Positions 18,601 through 26,024 of a stretch of DNA of 64,000 bases are shown here, piece after piece; positions within the stretch are counted from its first letter, which is position 1; each line of letters begins with the position of its first letter. The stretch is from Streptomyces cellostaticus (GTDB lineage: Bacteria; Actinomycetota; Actinomycetes; Streptomycetales; Streptomycetaceae). The notes under the pieces were generated by a model, which saw nothing but the letters and a program-made list of their open reading frames with translations, was not told where the DNA came from and made no database searches. The stretch is from positions 458,236 through 522,235 of the forward strand of contig NZ_KQ948015.1 of the NCBI RefSeq assembly GCF_001513965.1, read 5' to 3'. The position numbers were made by a program, and so were the translations under genes.

Positions 18601-19288
18601 CGGAGGACTCGATGCCGATGTTGCGGTCGGCGCTCTTGAGGGGGGCCATGATGATGCGGGCACCGGCGACGACGGCCAGGTCGCAGTCGCCCGCCAGCAG
18701 GGCGTTCTTGGCCTGGTGCAGGGCGACCAGGGTGGCCGAGCAGGCCGAGTTGATGACCATGCTCGGTCCGTGCAGGTCCAGGTGGTAGGAGATCCGGTTG
18801 GCCAGCATCGTGCCCATGTTCCCCGTCAGGCTGAGCGGGGTCAGGGACGGGTCGGCGCGGGTCAGGAAGTCGACGTAGGTCTGTCCCGGGTTGACGGAGT
18901 AGCCGACGAAGACAGCGGTGTTCTGGTCCTGGATCCGGGGGCCGGTGTATCCCGCGTCCTCGAGGGAGAGGTAGGCGTTCTTCATGAGCATCCGCTGGAC
19001 CGGGTCGGCCATCGCGCCCTGCCGGGGTGTCATGCCGAAGAACTCGTAGTCGAAGTCCGCGATGTCGTCCAGGAAGTATCCGTCGTGGAATTCGACGGAG
19101 GTGTCGGTCGGCGGCTTCACGGCGACGCTGCGCACGTACCGCACATAGTCGATGATGTCCTTCTTCCGGCTTTCCGGGAAGGGCTTGCTCACGCTGCGGC
19201 CGGTGACGACCAGATCCCAGAACTCGTCGGTGTTCTTCGCCTCGGGAAGCTCGACCGACATACCGATGATGGCGATATCACGTGTCAT
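15641..19288 (-). CDS. Type I polyketide synthase, AT-less KS-KR-ACP
   Basis: A single-module 1215-residue PKS. The ketosynthase spans about 1-430 with Cys183 (SACSATL), His317 (VHGTATRIGDP) and His357 (KANVGHL). Residues 452-585 hold only the KS-to-AT linker and the post-AT segment IVKLPLYAFDESRCW; no acyltransferase domain is present. A ketoreductase spans about 610-1080 with YLVTGGTGGIGLAV and the catalytic SSVAVV...DYAAGN residues. The C-terminal carrier domain reads FFSIGGDSL. It must be loaded by the acyltransferase encoded just upstream, so this is trans-AT architecture. ATG is preceded by AAGGAGCAGGA. It probably makes one beta-hydroxyacyl extension that is passed to the NRPS. Confidence 0.93.
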   Translation of the reverse strand: MTRDIAIIGMSVELPEAKNTDEFWDLVVTGRSVSKPFPESRKKDIIDYVRYVRSVAVKPPTDTSVEFHDGYFLDDIADFDYEFFGMTPRQGAMADPVQRMLMKNAYLSLEDAGYTGPRIQDQNTAVFVGYSVNPGQTYVDFLTRADPSLTPLSLTGNMGTMLANRISYHLDLHGPSMVINSACSATLVALHQAKNALLAGDCDLAVVAGARIIMAPLKSADRNIGIESSDGLTRPFDERADGTGFGEGSGAIVLTRLDRARERGDQIYATIKGSAVNHDGHSEMITSPDQAAQTRLLTDAWADAGIDPRTVEYVEVHGTATRIGDPIEFEGLRQAFGRHTDDKEFCAVGTAKANVGHLFEGSGVIGVIKAALTVKNKTVPPMANFEKPNPKIDFADGPIHVPTTAEPWNPAGGERHCGVSAFGIGGTNCHVVLGEAPQQAEARAPQAVDGPQIFTLSAHSERSLRLLVEAYARFFGTEAAERLSLRDVCHTARVSRSAHRHRLALAVAGIGELRDALTALSQGRHDDLPAVHSNLDDWSGPAQPDESPLARYVRGEDVDWSEHEGTASGRIVKLPLYAFDESRCWSPFPDNWAERTSLGPGPSEQNNPVTHDIVFLEEPLAADWPGGVRALALVDPATDAEALLGTPPSGELHVLRLVADGADVGAGTFSATDESLQEVCDHILKGGYTHIVHALALEDTEAPDIQTLDHRVTKNLYSLFLLSKSLMNAGVRGRIVALTRKACALADGAFVAAPENSALAGLAKVIGREFPYLKTRVQDVDEHVTPGLLWREMTRPEPGLHLLRDGKSYHEVFEELPELGTGEEEDYLKAGGTYLVTGGTGGIGLAVSEMFATLQPDIDLVLVSRSGAPDRADWEQLIANHPDGKPARVARTLTEIEGMGARVHVHAADAGDPDALRGVVEDVQRTFGRIDGIVHAAGIPGRNLISLRDPQDFADVVRPKIHGAFVLGSATADVSPDFILHFSSVAVVFPSSGQGDYAAGNYYLDTLARMGRNDDCHVVAVDWVAWREVGMAVDYGSKLDTTFKAVYTNTGMGIIDKMLRSRRRRAFAGEVNYDGNLVHIFKSFDMVLGDTVNTKMKQAESELRDRLRIASEQKRKQIDAVTVELTGRPDGVYRDAEITVARCFADALGYPTLDVDADFFSIGGDSLMATSVASNIATCLRIEFDAADLLMERTVSAVADTVELMQQESAEESPV

Positions 19289-19341
19289 TCCTGCTCCTTG
19301 TCCGCAGGGGAACGGATCGGTGTGCGGGTGGGGGGACGGAT

Positions 19342-20175
19342 TCAGCGGATCTCGCTGTCGAGTTTGGTCAGGGTGGTGCCGTTCACTTCGCTGAACCCCG
19401 TCACCCCGAGTTCCCGCAGGGTCCGGACCGTCCTGACCCACTGCACCGGGGTGCTGATCTGGGTGCTCAGCAGGTCGCGGACGTGCGTGGGGTCGACGAT
19501 CTCCCCGGTGGTGGACGACACGACCGGTACGTCACCCGGTTTGAAGACGCACTCGGCGAGCGCGTCGTCGAAGCGCAGGCGGGCGGGGTTCATGAGCGGG
19601 GTGTGGAAGGGGCCGCTGACGTGGAGGGGGGTGACCTTGGTGGCGCCGCTCTTCGCCGCGGCCTTGCCGAAGGCGCGCACTCCGGCGCGGTCTCCGGCCA
19701 CCACGATCTGCCGGTCGGAGTTCCAGTTGGCGAGGTAGACGGCCGCGACGCCTTCGGCGAGCAGCAGGGATTCGACCTGTTCCCGGGTGAGACCGATGAC
19801 GGCCAGCATCGCGCCGTCGGTGATGCCGGCCATCGCCTCGGCCCGCCGCCGGACGAGCTCCAGTCCGTCGATGAGCTCCAGCATTCCGGCCGCGACCAGG
19901 GCGTTGTACTCGCCGAGGCTGTGTCCGGCGAAGTAGTCGAATCCGGCGGGCTCACCGCCGTCCCGCAGATGCAGAAGGGCGTTGACGAAGTAGATGGCGG
20001 GCTGCGCGTACCGCGTCTGCCGGAGCTTTCCCTCCGGGTCCTCCAGGCACAGTTCGGCCACGGAGTAGCCGAGTAACTCGTCGGCCTGGGCGGTGAGTTC
20101 GGGGAATTCCTCGAAGGAGTCCTCCCCCATGCCCCGGCGTTGGGCTCCCTGTCCGGGAAATATCCTTGCGCGCAT
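19342..20175 (-). CDS. Discrete malonyl-type acyltransferase (trans-AT)
   Basis: A 277-residue stand-alone acyltransferase. FPGQGAQRRGMGEDSFEEF, GHSLGEY (nucleophile Ser86) and SGPFHTPLM (His191) are the canonical FabD-like motifs. LRQTRYAQPAIYFVNAL closely resembles discrete acyltransferases of trans-AT polyketide pathways. The SGPFH motif favours malonyl-CoA over methylmalonyl-CoA. The gene lies 53 bases upstream of the AT-less PKS. Its GAGGAGAAC ribosome-binding site overlaps the region just after the stop of the upstream gene, so the three genes are one operon. Confidence 0.92.
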   Translation of the reverse strand: MRARIFPGQGAQRRGMGEDSFEEFPELTAQADELLGYSVAELCLEDPEGKLRQTRYAQPAIYFVNALLHLRDGGEPAGFDYFAGHSLGEYNALVAAGMLELIDGLELVRRRAEAMAGITDGAMLAVIGLTREQVESLLLAEGVAAVYLANWNSDRQIVVAGDRAGVRAFGKAAAKSGATKVTPLHVSGPFHTPLMNPARLRFDDALAECVFKPGDVPVVSSTTGEIVDPTHVRDLLSTQISTPVQWVRTVRTLRELGVTGFSEVNGTTLTKLDSEIR

Positions 20176-20184
20176 GTGTTCTCC

Positions 20185-21234
20185 TCAGTGCGTGGACGGC
20201 TCGGGGAAACGCACCGCTTCGGCGCCGGCGTCCTGGAATGTCTCGGCCTCGTGCCTGAGCAGCCGGAGCGCGTTCGTCTCCCGCCGTTTGAGGGCGTGCA
20301 GGCCGCGCTTGATCCGGGCGTCCGCGGAGGGCGTTGGTTCGACGTGGCCGAGGGTCGCCTCGTCGAGCACGGCGCACAGGGACTTCATGTTGCGCCGGTA
20401 GGTTTCCTTCAGCTGGTCCGAGTGCCGGGTGTGCCGCAGGAAGCGGCAGAACTGGATGCGGGCTCCGGCCAGCATGGAGAGGCAGTTGAGGCCGGGGGCG
20501 GCGAAGATCTCCCAGCCCTCGCGTTCCTCGGCGAGCCGGTCGTGCAGGAGGTCGTATATCTCGAACTCGTCCTCCAGGCCGAGGATGTGCTGCGTGTAAG
20601 CGGTGCCGAAGTGGCCGGGGCCGACTGCGTCGTCGCCTGTTCCGCGCAGCACCAGGATGTCGGTGAACCACTGCTCGGGGTCGGCCTCCCAGCCTGCCCG
20701 CACGGTCTGCCACGGCACGACGAAGTCGGTGAACTCGTGGTTGTCGGTGGCATCGTCCCTGATGAGCAGTTCGGTGACCGGTTCGTTCACCCCGCAGGCG
20801 AGAAAGGAGTGCGGGAGGAATCCCGACCGGGGCAGCCCCATACGGTCCAGGTACTCGGCCTGGTACTCGAACTCCGCTCGGGGTGCGAAGAAGGAGACCG
20901 GTTCGTCCCGGGCGACCCCCTCCGAGACCAGCTCAAGGAATTCCTCGAGGCCGACGCGGTCCCGGTTCTCGATGGTGAATCCCACATTCCGCAGGTCGTC
21001 TCCTTCGGTGTAGGGATAGGGATACGACCAGCGCAATTCCTTCCTGAGGTAGCAGTGCTCGAATACGCGGTGCGAGTCGTAAAGGGAACGGTAATAGAGC
21101 AGGTCGACTGCGGATGTCTTGGCCGCCACCAGCGCCAGCGTCTGATGCACCCGGCAATTGAGGTGGACAGCCGGGTCCTGGCTCACGATCCCGCTCAGAC
21201 TCTTGATGGTGTGCATACCCATCGGATGCGGCAT
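20185..21234 (-). CDS. Cluster protein of unknown family, possibly BtrH/C39-like Cys-His-Asp fold
   Basis: A 349-residue soluble protein, first gene of the PKS operon, that I do not recognise with certainty. The N-terminal HLNCRVHQTLALVAAKTSA places a Cys-Arg-Val-His at the start of a helix. Later HSFLACGVNEPVTELLIRDD gives a His followed by an Asp about 20 residues on. That Cys...His...Asp layout and the overall strand pattern resemble the N-terminal domain of BtrH (acyl-ACP to aminoglycoside transferase) and papain-like peptidase C39 domains; this is my inference. The C-terminal 120 residues are helical and charged. The ATG was chosen; a TTG 78 bases upstream (21312) is in frame but has no clear ribosome-binding site. 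Confidence 0.6.
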   Translation of the reverse strand: MPHPMGMHTIKSLSGIVSQDPAVHLNCRVHQTLALVAAKTSAVDLLYYRSLYDSHRVFEHCYLRKELRWSYPYPYTEGDDLRNVGFTIENRDRVGLEEFLELVSEGVARDEPVSFFAPRAEFEYQAEYLDRMGLPRSGFLPHSFLACGVNEPVTELLIRDDATDNHEFTDFVVPWQTVRAGWEADPEQWFTDILVLRGTGDDAVGPGHFGTAYTQHILGLEDEFEIYDLLHDRLAEEREGWEIFAAPGLNCLSMLAGARIQFCRFLRHTRHSDQLKETYRRNMKSLCAVLDEATLGHVEPTPSADARIKRGLHALKRRETNALRLLRHEAETFQDAGAEAVRFPEPSTH

Positions 21235-21504
21235 GGAGGTCCAATACTCTGTCCGGCAAGGGAATACGACTGGATCACCTCCGATCCTCAGGGAGCGGAT
21301 GCGGCTGAGCAAGTGATTTCAACTCACCACAGTCCGTATTTCTTTCCTTTCGGAGCGACCGCCACCCGAACGGCTTTTTATGGGGAACTCTTTGCTCTGC
21401 GCGCCGCCCGAGGTCCGTTGCATCCCCTCCTCAGCGGGTTTGATGCATGGCACACTCACCCGCGCGGTGCCGTCGGTGCCCGTCCGAGCAGAGGAGGCCG
21501 CAAC

Positions 21505-22221
21505 ATGCCAGGTCCCATCCAGTCCCTGTCCCGTGCCGCGGCGGTCCTGCGGCTGTTCGCCACGGGTGAGCGCCAGTACGGCCTGTCCGACACCGCCGCA
21601 TCCCTCGGGCTTGCGAAGGGCACCGTCCACGGCATCCTGCACACGCTCCGGCAAGAGGGCCTGGTCGAGCACGACCCGGAGTCCGGCACCTATCGGCTGG
21701 GCCCCGAACTGGTGCGCCTCGGCGGCGGTTGTCTCCGTACGCACGAGTTACGCGCGCGGGCCCTGGCCTGGGCCGACGACCTGGCCCGGGCCACGGGGGA
21801 GGCGGTGCACGTGGGTGTGCCGCACCCTTCGGGTGTGCTGATCGTCCATCACGTCTTCCGGTGCGACGACACGCGGCAGGTGCTGGACACGGGACGCGTG
21901 GTGCCCGTCGAGGGGACCGCGCTGGGCACGGTGCTGGCGGCCCACCGCCCCGGGGCGGTCGAGGCTGCGGCGACTGCGCCGGATCTGCTGCGGGCCGCCC
22001 GGGAGCAGGGCTGGGCCTGCACACCCGACCCGCTGAGGGAGGGCATGGTGTCCATCGCCGCACCGGTCCGCGACCGGCACCGGGCGACCGTGGCCGCCGT
22101 GAGCGTGACCGGGGTCGCCGCACGCGTTGGCGAGAACGCGACGGTGCTCGACCACCTGATCTCCTCGCTCCGGACCTGCGCCCGCGCCATCTCGCAGGAC
22201 CTGGGCGCCAACCGTCCGTGA
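21505..22221 (+). CDS. IclR-family transcriptional regulator, GylR-like, with TTA codon
   Basis: A 238-residue regulator. The N-terminal winged helix IQSLSRAAAVLRLF...LGLAKGTVHGILHTL is nearly superimposable on GylR, the glycerol operon repressor of Streptomyces. Residues 75-235 form the IclR effector domain. ATG is preceded by GAGGAGG. The leucine at 21748-21750 is TTA, which in Streptomyces is read by the developmentally controlled bldA tRNA, so expression is probably late. It diverges from the PKS operon and is a candidate local regulator. Its effector is unknown; a glycerol- or polyol-like ligand is only suggested by the GylR similarity. Confidence 0.85.
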   Translation: MPGPIQSLSRAAAVLRLFATGERQYGLSDTAASLGLAKGTVHGILHTLRQEGLVEHDPESGTYRLGPELVRLGGGCLRTHELRARALAWADDLARATGEAVHVGVPHPSGVLIVHHVFRCDDTRQVLDTGRVVPVEGTALGTVLAAHRPGAVEAAATAPDLLRAAREQGWACTPDPLREGMVSIAAPVRDRHRATVAAVSVTGVAARVGENATVLDHLISSLRTCARAISQDLGANRP

Positions 22222-22272
22222 GGCGGCCGTGGTTCGTCGGCTCGCCAGCCGGGACGCTGCGGCGCCGGCCGG

Positions 22273-23289
22273 TCAGGTACGGCGCTCCAGCTGCTCGGCG
22301 AATTCCAGCAACCGCTGGGCACAGCCCCGGGCCGCCTGCACGACCGACGCGGTGCGATGTCCGGGCACGGCCTCGACGAACTGCTGGGCCTTGTCCCCCT
22401 GGAGCAGCAGCGGAACGCTCAGCATCTGCAGCAGTGCCCGGCCCGATTCCGTCAGCCGCAGCGAGGGATCCTTCCGGAGCTGTGTCACGAGCAGGTCCAT
22501 GCCCGCGTCCCCGGCCCCGGGCGCGGTCTCCGCTGCCGTCCGCGGCGCGAGGCCACTGGTGTCGGTGGCCGCGTCGGGTCCGCGGAACCGGCGCGGGACG
22601 GGGTCCTCGCCTCGCCGTATGCGCTCTCGGACGTCGCGGGCCGTGGCCAGGGCGATACCGGCGTCGACCGCGATCTGCCGCAGCGTGGCGTCGGGCCGTT
22701 CGGCCAGCAGCAGCCCGGCCCGTCTGCGGCCCTCGGCCGGGTCCACCGGGCGCAGCCTGCCGTCGCGTCCCCGGCGCGTGTTCGACTGTTCGTCCTGGTC
22801 AGTTGAACGCTTCCGCACCGCCGCGACGGTGCCCGCGGTCACCCCGGCCGCCGAGGCGATCAGACGGTCCGACCACTGGGGATGTGTACCGAGTATCCGC
22901 TCGACGGCGGCCGCGCGGTCGGCCCGGGTCAGCGGCAGCCCACGGGACGTGTTCAGCCGTACCGCCTCGACGAAGGCGTCCTCGGCGCTGCCCTCGAAAT
23001 AGCGGACGCCGATCCGGTCGTCCCCGCGGAGCCGGGCCGCGTGCACCCGGTGCACTCCGTCGATGACGCGGAGCGTGGGCCAGTGGACCAGGACGGGTGG
23101 CAGTGGCGTGGCGGTCCGGGCGAGCTTGTGCACATGTCCCGCGTCCACGCCTGTGGTCCGTGGCGAGTCGGCCAGCCGCAGGTCCTCGAGCGGCAGCGTC
23201 GTCGGCGCGGACCGGCCGTCCGGGCACATCCGTTCCTGGTGCGCAGCCTGGCTCGTGTTGTCCGCCCCTCGAACTAAGCCCACCGACAC
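22273..23289 (-). CDS. StrR-family (ParB-like) pathway-specific regulator with TTA codon
   Basis: A 338-residue DNA-binding activator. [59 protein letters not shown] and GRDGRLRPVDPAEGRR follow StrR, the streptomycin cluster activator, almost block by block; NovG and glycopeptide-cluster regulators are other relatives. The ParB/Srx-like fold is followed by a helix-turn-helix (LRQIAVDAGIALATARDVRER). The C-terminus beyond residue 240 is longer than in StrR. The GTG with GGAAGGAAGAG upstream gives an N-terminus of StrR-like length. Codon 5 is TTA (23277-23275), implying bldA dependence. It probably activates the cluster to its left. Confidence 0.9.
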   Translation of the reverse strand: MSVGLVRGADNTSQAAHQERMCPDGRSAPTTLPLEDLRLADSPRTTGVDAGHVHKLARTATPLPPVLVHWPTLRVIDGVHRVHAARLRGDDRIGVRYFEGSAEDAFVEAVRLNTSRGLPLTRADRAAAVERILGTHPQWSDRLIASAAGVTAGTVAAVRKRSTDQDEQSNTRRGRDGRLRPVDPAEGRRRAGLLLAERPDATLRQIAVDAGIALATARDVRERIRRGEDPVPRRFRGPDAATDTSGLAPRTAAETAPGAGDAGMDLLVTQLRKDPSLRLTESGRALLQMLSVPLLLQGDKAQQFVEAVPGHRTASVVQAARGCAQRLLEFAEQLERRT

Positions 23290-23298
23290 GACTCTTCC

Positions 23299-23352
23299 TT
23301 CCACTGAAGTGAAGGGGCCGAAAGGTTCCGCTGAAGTGAAGGGACCGAAAGG
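23299..23352 (-). repeat. Two 27-nt direct repeats in the leader of the StrR-type gene
   Basis: Units 23299-23325 and 23326-23352 differ at two positions. They lie between the promoter and the ribosome-binding site of the StrR-type gene. On the minus strand they are in frame with that gene and would read PFGPFTSAE then PFGPFTSVE if translation began at an upstream GTG (23364). Confidence 0.8.
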
Positions 23353-23383
23353 TCTGTTGCACACCGTGCCCCCGCCGGAAACG

Positions 23384-23412
23384 ACGCTAGACAGCGGACG
23401 GCGGAGCGTCAA
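23384..23412 (-). promoter_or_regulatory. Promoter of the StrR-type regulator
   Basis: On the minus strand TTGACG, 17 bp, TAGCGT. The spacing is exact and both hexamers are close to the Streptomyces housekeeping consensus. The transcript would start near 23377 and carry an 85-90 nt leader that includes the 27-nt repeats. Confidence 0.65.
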
Positions 23413-23737
23413 CGTGTCCGCCACAGCGGACGGCCCTGCTCCGGCCACTGCGGCGCGGCGGCTTTCGGGGCATGCGGATCCGGAGGACGGATCGCCACCG
23501 CCGACGCCTCCTGCCTGGTCATCGTCCTCGACCGACGCCCCCGAGGGGCAGGGTCCGCATTCCCTTGCGAACGAAATATTCACGACGTCAACTGAGCTGA
23601 TGTTGTCCTGAATACGCTCACCGCCTGTCCCAAGACGGTCCACACTGAAGGCGGGTGGGCTCCGTCCACTCCAGCGGACACGGCAGCCGGCCCCGGAGCC
23701 ACGCACGGCCACGGCTTCGTTGCTCGAAAGGCGACCT
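23413..23737. other. Divergent intergenic region without a gene
   Basis: No coding sequence is supported here. It holds a perfect inverted repeat GTCCGC-CACA-GCGGAC at 23416-23431 just upstream of the StrR promoter, a looser GTCC...GGAC pair near 23664-23679, and an AT-richer stretch around 23570-23610 that probably contains the promoter of the rightward XRE gene, although no consensus hexamers stand out. Confidence 0.5.
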
Positions 23738-24241
23738 ATGGACAGTGGTGAGTCAGCGCCCGGTGAGACGAGCCGCCCCCTGCTGCACGACCTGGGTGAA
23801 CGGCTCAGCGGTCTGATCACCGCCCTGTACCCCGACGAGCGCAGGCGCCCCGGCTATGCCCGGCTCGCCCGGATGATCCGGGAGACGACGGGCGGCACGA
23901 TCTCGGCGACCTATCTGTGGGAGCTCGCGACCGGCCGGAAGCGCAATGTGACGCTGGAACAGCTCGGCGTCCTGGCCGCGTTCTTCGGCGTCCCGCTGGA
24001 GTACTTCATCAACGACGAGGTGTCGCGCCGGGTCAACGCACAGCTGGCGCTCGCCGTCGCCCTGCGCGACGCCAAGGTGCGCAGCCTCGCGCTCCGCGCC
24101 GAGGGCCTGTCCCCCGCGAGCCTGGACGCCCTGCTCACCATCGTCAACGAAGCCCGCCGCGTGGAGAACCTGGACCGGGTCGGAGAGGAGGCGCACGACA
24201 CCGGCGAGCAGCCGGACCGCCCCGAAGCCCAGAGATCCTGA
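23738..24241 (+). CDS. XRE-type helix-turn-helix regulator paired with metallopeptidase
   Basis: A 167-residue regulator. Residues about 30-90 form a Cro/CI-like HTH (LARMIRETTGGTISATYLWELATGRKRNVTLEQLGVLAAFF) followed by a helical C-terminus with ALRAEGLSPASLDALLTIVNEARR. The ATG follows GAAAGG. Downstream lie an ImmA/IrrE metallopeptidase gene and a MAB_1171c-type membrane protein gene, in the same direction. In ImmA/ImmR and IrrE/DdrO systems the peptidase cleaves the XRE repressor. Such cleavage here is inferred from the gene order. Confidence 0.82.
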   Translation: MDSGESAPGETSRPLLHDLGERLSGLITALYPDERRRPGYARLARMIRETTGGTISATYLWELATGRKRNVTLEQLGVLAAFFGVPLEYFINDEVSRRVNAQLALAVALRDAKVRSLALRAEGLSPASLDALLTIVNEARRVENLDRVGEEAHDTGEQPDRPEAQRS

Positions 24242-24296
24242 CCCCCCACCTCGAAGAGACCCCCCACTCGAAGAAAGGCCCCCCACGCGGACACTC

Positions 24297-24821
24297 ATGT
24301 CGAACGGATCCCTCAGGCTGCGCCGACGCTGTGAAGCGGTGATCGACCGGCTCGACCTCCCCCACGCCCTGTCCGTCGAGACCCTCTGCCGCCACCTTGC
24401 CGACCGCCGCTCACGACCGTTGCGCCTTCATCCGCTACCGCCCGAGGCGGCCGCCCACGGTGCCTGCGGGCTGTGGCTGGCCACCGACGCCGAGGACCAC
24501 ATCTTCTACGAACGCCGCACCGCGCCCCTCCACCAGGAGCACATCGTCCTCCACGAGATCGGGCACCTGCTGTTCAACCACCGCACGATGGCCCTGGACG
24601 GTGCGGCCGGCTGGAGCGCCCTGCTGCCCGACCTCGACATGCACACGGTGCAGCGGCTGCTGCGCCGTACGAACTACGCCACGGACGAGGAACAGGAAGC
24701 GGAGCTGTTCGCCAGTCTCCTCGGCAGCCGTATCAACAACCCCAACCCTCAGCGTCCGGGCGGCGTCCTCGGCCGGCTGGAAGTGGCCATGGGGGTCGAC
24801 CGGCCGCACGACACACCGTGA
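24297..24821 (+). CDS. ImmA/IrrE-family metallopeptidase
   Basis: A 174-residue predicted zinc peptidase. VLHEIGHLLFNH carries the HExxH zinc motif (His86, Glu87, His90), and DEEQEAELFASLLGS supplies the downstream glutamate region. It is short relative to IrrE and has no extra sensor domain. It lies 55 bases after the XRE gene and overlaps the membrane-protein gene at its end (GTGA). The likely substrate is the adjacent XRE regulator. A toxin-antitoxin-like or stress-signalling role is possible. Confidence 0.84.
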   Translation: MSNGSLRLRRRCEAVIDRLDLPHALSVETLCRHLADRRSRPLRLHPLPPEAAAHGACGLWLATDAEDHIFYERRTAPLHQEHIVLHEIGHLLFNHRTMALDGAAGWSALLPDLDMHTVQRLLRRTNYATDEEQEAELFASLLGSRINNPNPQRPGGVLGRLEVAMGVDRPHDTP

Positions 24822-25972
24822 CCCACGACGCGGCCGCCCTCGGCACGGGCCTCGAACTGCCCAGTGTGCTGCTGCTGTGGATCGCTGTACTGCTGCGCGG
24901 CCCGGCCGGCCTGCGCCCGGGACCCCATCGTGCCGTGTGGCTGGCCGTGGCCACCGCGACCGCGGCCATGACGCTCGGCCTGCCGTCCGTGATCGCCGCG
25001 GCCACCCGGCACAGCGAGGCGAACGTGGTCGCCGTGGTCCGCAACGTCCTGGGGGTGCTGTCCGCGGGAGCGGTGCTGTACTTCGTCGCCCAGGCCACCG
25101 CCGACGTCCGCCGGCTCAGAACGGCCCTCGCCCTCGCGGTCGGCGCCGTGCTGGCCGTCCTGCTCTCGCTGGACCTCGCGGCCGCACCGCATCTGCGCAT
25201 CGCCGTCCCCGCCACCGGACCACCAGCCCCCTCCTCGTTCTACTGGCTCGTCCTCATCGGCACGCATCTGGTGGCCAACGCCCTCTGCGTCCTGCTGTGC
25301 CTGCGTTACGGCACGACCTCCGGGAGCCGGTCCCTGACCGTGAGCCTGCGTCTGTTCGGCCTCGGTACGGGCCTGGTGGGCGCGTACTGGCTGGGCTGTC
25401 TCGTCCGAGTGACCACCGGCGGACGCTGGCCGCTGCCCTGGCTCGCGCTGCTGATGGATCTGCACGGTGTGCTGCGCGCCCTGGCCCTCCTGGTGCCGAC
25501 CTTCTCCGTGCTCCGGCGCGCCCTGTCGAACATCGCCGTCGCCTGGCGCCTGTGGCCGATGTGGAACGACCTGGTCACCGCCGTACCGCAGGTGGCCCTG
25601 GCCAAGCCGCGGCACCGCATCCGGGAGGTCCTGTGGCCCCAGGTCCCCTACAGCGTGCTCTCCTATCGCAGGGTCATCGAGACGAGGGACGCGATTCTGG
25701 CCCTCACCGACTATGCCGCCCCGGCCCGCGCGCCCTCGACACCCGGCGGGGCACCGCGGCAGGACGCGGTCGCGGACCTGGACGCCGAGGCCCTGGCCGA
25801 CCTCGTCAAGGGCGCCCGGAACGCGAAACTCCAGGGCTCCGCCCCCGCGCGGCACCGGGTGAGTCTCAGCTCGTCCGGCAGCAGGGATCTCGCGGGCGAG
25901 ACGGCCTTTCTGCTGCGGATGGCCAAGGCGTACCGCTCGGCCTCCCCGTGCGCCGGGGCCGAGCGTCGGTGA
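24818..25972 (+). CDS. MAB_1171c-type putative membrane transporter
   Basis: A 384-residue protein with seven or eight hydrophobic segments in residues 5-235 and a soluble C-terminal half (from about VAWRLWPMWNDLVTAVPQVAL). The conserved WRLWPMW...RVIETRDAILAL and AFLLRMAKAY blocks match actinobacterial MAB_1171c-family proteins, often found beside XRE and ImmA-like genes. The function of that family is unestablished. The GTG overlaps the metallopeptidase stop, so the two are co-translated. A membrane sensor feeding the peptidase-repressor pair is one possibility. Confidence 0.78.
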   Translation: MTHDAAALGTGLELPSVLLLWIAVLLRGPAGLRPGPHRAVWLAVATATAAMTLGLPSVIAAATRHSEANVVAVVRNVLGVLSAGAVLYFVAQATADVRRLRTALALAVGAVLAVLLSLDLAAAPHLRIAVPATGPPAPSSFYWLVLIGTHLVANALCVLLCLRYGTTSGSRSLTVSLRLFGLGTGLVGAYWLGCLVRVTTGGRWPLPWLALLMDLHGVLRALALLVPTFSVLRRALSNIAVAWRLWPMWNDLVTAVPQVALAKPRHRIREVLWPQVPYSVLSYRRVIETRDAILALTDYAAPARAPSTPGGAPRQDAVADLDAEALADLVKGARNAKLQGSAPARHRVSLSSSGSRDLAGETAFLLRMAKAYRSASPCAGAERR

Positions 25973-26024
25973 CCTCCCTCGCGCCTTGTGAGTGCCCGCT
26001 CTGACCAGGCAGTTCACCGATTCC

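Noticed and set aside
15551-19738. 1395-codon plus-strand open frame opposite the PKS and AT genes
   Set aside because: It spans two unrelated genes and the gap between them and has no domain, as expected for antisense frames in high-GC DNA.
21419-21447. TGCATC...GATGCA inverted repeat upstream of the IclR-type gene as its operator
   Set aside because: Six-base arms with a 17-bp spacer are easily found by chance; no second copy is seen in the region.
23299-23352. Possible CRISPR-like array
   Set aside because: Only two directly adjacent units with no spacers and no cas genes nearby.
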